This document shows positions 62,977 through 64,000 of a stretch of 64,000 bases of DNA, one piece after another. The DNA comes from Aromatoleum diolicum. GTDB taxonomy: Bacteria > Pseudomonadota > Gammaproteobacteria > Burkholderiales > Rhodocyclaceae. The position numbers and the translations under genes were made by a program. The stretch is taken from positions 114,220-178,219 of the forward strand of contig NZ_WTVQ01000005.1 of the NCBI RefSeq assembly GCF_012910955.1, written 5' to 3'. Each line of letters begins with the position of its first letter. The stretch's first letter is position 1. The notes below the pieces were generated by a model. The model was not told the DNA's origin, searched no databases, and worked only from the letters and a program-made list of their open reading frames with translations.

Positions 62977-63735
62977 ATGCACGACCTATTTGTTAGTCAT
63001 GCATCTGAAGACAAAGCCGAAATTGCCCGTCCACTTGCACTGGCACTTGTCGACTGCGGACTTAACGTCTGGTATGACGAGTTTTCGCTTTCCCTGGGAG
63101 ACAGTCTCTCCGAGTCCATTGACCGCGGCCTTTCGGACAGTCGATTCGGTGTTGTCATACTCAGCCCAAGCTTTATCGCTAAGCCTTGGCCAAAGCGGGA
63201 ACTGCGCGGACTAGTATCCAAAGAGGTCGCTTCAGGCCGAGCAATACTGCCGGTCTGGCACAGAGTGTCGCACGGGCAGGTCCTCGAGTTTTCACCAACG
63301 CTGGCGGACCTTCTGGCCATCTCCACTGACACGGGCATCGCCCATGTGGCCGAACGAATAGCGCAAGCCATTGGGAAGACCGGTGGTTCATCTCCGGCTC
63401 TTCATCGATCCAAGGAACTGCACCGCTCTGGCCACTATCAAGCCGCAGTTCTGGTTGCCTGCGCCCACCTCGAGCATGTGCTAAGGGCGCGCCTAAGGAC
63501 TGCATTTACGCGTTCGCCGCGTGAGCTCCGTCTTGTCAGTTCATACAGCCTAGGCCCGCTGCTTGATCTGGCGCTTAAAGCAAGGATGCTCCCACTCAAA
63601 GGTAGGCTTACCGCTGACGAACTGAGGGAATGCGTCCGAATACGCAATGAGGCCGCCCATTCCGTGCTTCAGCCAAGCGCAGAACAGACAGCACTCGTTC
63701 TTCGCTGCACAGCTTCCGTCGAAGAACTGGCGTGA
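62977..63735 (+). CDS. TIR-domain protein with C-terminal HEPN-like domain
   Basis: A 252-residue protein. Residues 1-130 are a TIR domain: MHDLFVSHASEDKAE, WYDEFSLSLGDSLSESIDRGL, VVILSPSFIAKPW and the putative catalytic Glu75 in WPKREL, the position of the NADase Glu in SARM1-like TIRs. Residues 140-252 form a helical domain (HYQAAVLVACAHLEHVLRARL) with R223-x4-H228 in RIRNEAAHS, the HEPN pattern. AGGAG precedes the ATG at 62977. Bacterial TIR proteins often act in anti-phage defence by NAD depletion; that role here is inference. Direct repeats flank the gene. Confidence 0.85.
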   Translation: MHDLFVSHASEDKAEIARPLALALVDCGLNVWYDEFSLSLGDSLSESIDRGLSDSRFGVVILSPSFIAKPWPKRELRGLVSKEVASGRAILPVWHRVSHGQVLEFSPTLADLLAISTDTGIAHVAERIAQAIGKTGGSSPALHRSKELHRSGHYQAAVLVACAHLEHVLRARLRTAFTRSPRELRLVSSYSLGPLLDLALKARMLPLKGRLTADELRECVRIRNEAAHSVLQPSAEQTALVLRCTASVEELA

Positions 63736-63747
63736 GGGCTAACCCTT

Positions 63748-63782
63748 CCCTAAGGGACTTCCCGTCAACCTCATCCTCTTGC
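63748..63782 (+). repeat. 35-bp direct repeat, copy 2
   Basis: The second copy, CCCTAAGGGACTTCCCGTC then AACCTCATCCTCTTGC, starts 13 bases after the TIR stop. Weaker similarity extends about 15 bases upstream in both copies (GGCG...GCTAA). Confidence 0.8.
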
Positions 63783-64000
63783 AGACCGGCCGTAGGCCGA
63801 TCGTGACGTCGATCACGTACTCATCGTCGGACCTCCGCGATCACGCGCGTGCATGACCGGTTTTCGACTGCCGGCATCGCCATGGACAAAGACAGAGCAG
63901 ACTGCCTTTCCCTAATCGGCCTTGTTCGGCGCGCCAGCGCCGGGGCCCTGCGATTAACCGCACCGGCTGGCCTCAATCAGTCGTCGGCGCGACCGGGGCG
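63783..64000. other. window end without a confirmed gene
   Basis: No family could be recognised. An ATG at 63882 opens a frame that stays open to the window edge (39 codons), beginning MDKDRADCLSLIGLV, but without more sequence it cannot be called. The base composition returns to GC-rich here. Confidence 0.3.

Noticed and set aside
63882..64000. open frame running off the window end
   Set aside because: Only 39 codons, no ribosome site and no recognisable motif.

Overview
The window is a GC-rich chromosomal segment of a denitrifying-type betaproteobacterium of the Rhodocyclales. The closest match in gene content is the Aromatoleum/Azoarcus/Thauera group. This rests on the housekeeping order fabD-fabH-plsX-rpmF-yceD / maf / sppA / rluC / rne, together with genes for anaerobic phenylacetate oxidation (padBCDEFGHIJ), a 2-oxoglutarate:ferredoxin oxidoreductase with a ferredoxin, and p-cresol methylhydroxylase genes. 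Genus-level placement is inference; no 16S rRNA gene is present.

Layout. 1-13000: fatty-acid/phospholipid genes (fabD fragment, fabH, plsX), rpmF, yceD, maf, a tetrapyrrole-methylase-fold methyltransferase, sppA, a HAD phosphatase, rluC, rne with a long leader, a low-molecular-weight phosphatase and uvrB. 13000-18700: an aromatic/aspartate aminotransferase, two tandem tRNA-Asn genes with a terminator, a Lon-like protease, a small unknown gene and moaA. 19000-21400: an NHL-repeat lipoprotein and a five-heme cytochrome. 21500-35400: an FtsX-type permease, an M20 amidohydrolase, an HDAC-like hydrolase, the run mltG-tmk-holB-pilZ-tatD-ankyrin, then ygfZ-DUF4936-NRDE, an unusual L,D-transpeptidase/GNAT fusion with tadA, and a hemolysin-III membrane protein.

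35487-49455 is one long minus-strand unit: fdhD-padBCD-padEFGHI-padJ followed by an NDP-forming acyl-CoA synthetase-like gene and an FlK-like thioesterase. PadJ activates phenylacetate. PadBCD, a membrane-bound molybdenum enzyme, oxidises phenylacetyl-CoA to phenylglyoxylate. PadEFGHI converts that to benzoyl-CoA. FdhD probably matures the PadB cofactor. A divergent PaaX-family regulator, an FNR-like box, a sigma70-like promoter and an 8-bp inverted repeat occupy the upstream gap. Next comes korAB plus a 2[4Fe-4S] ferredoxin, with a textbook promoter overlapped by palindromes next to a divergent MarR gene. This system supplies reduced ferredoxin, the electron donor of benzoyl-CoA reductase, which is not in the window.

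54785-59800 holds the p-cresol operon (pchC, a frame-disrupted Tat-signal gene, pchF, aldehyde dehydrogenase, outer-membrane channel) behind a sigma54-like promoter and two palindromes sharing a 12-bp direct repeat. 59800-64000 is an accessory region: a decayed integron integrase, a Crp/Fnr-type regulator, a recognisable attC site, and lower-GC genes for a HEPN-motif unknown protein, a RES-domain protein and a TIR-HEPN-like protein. The last is bracketed by 35-bp direct repeats. This integron-associated, defence-like group is the most likely place for an undescribed system.
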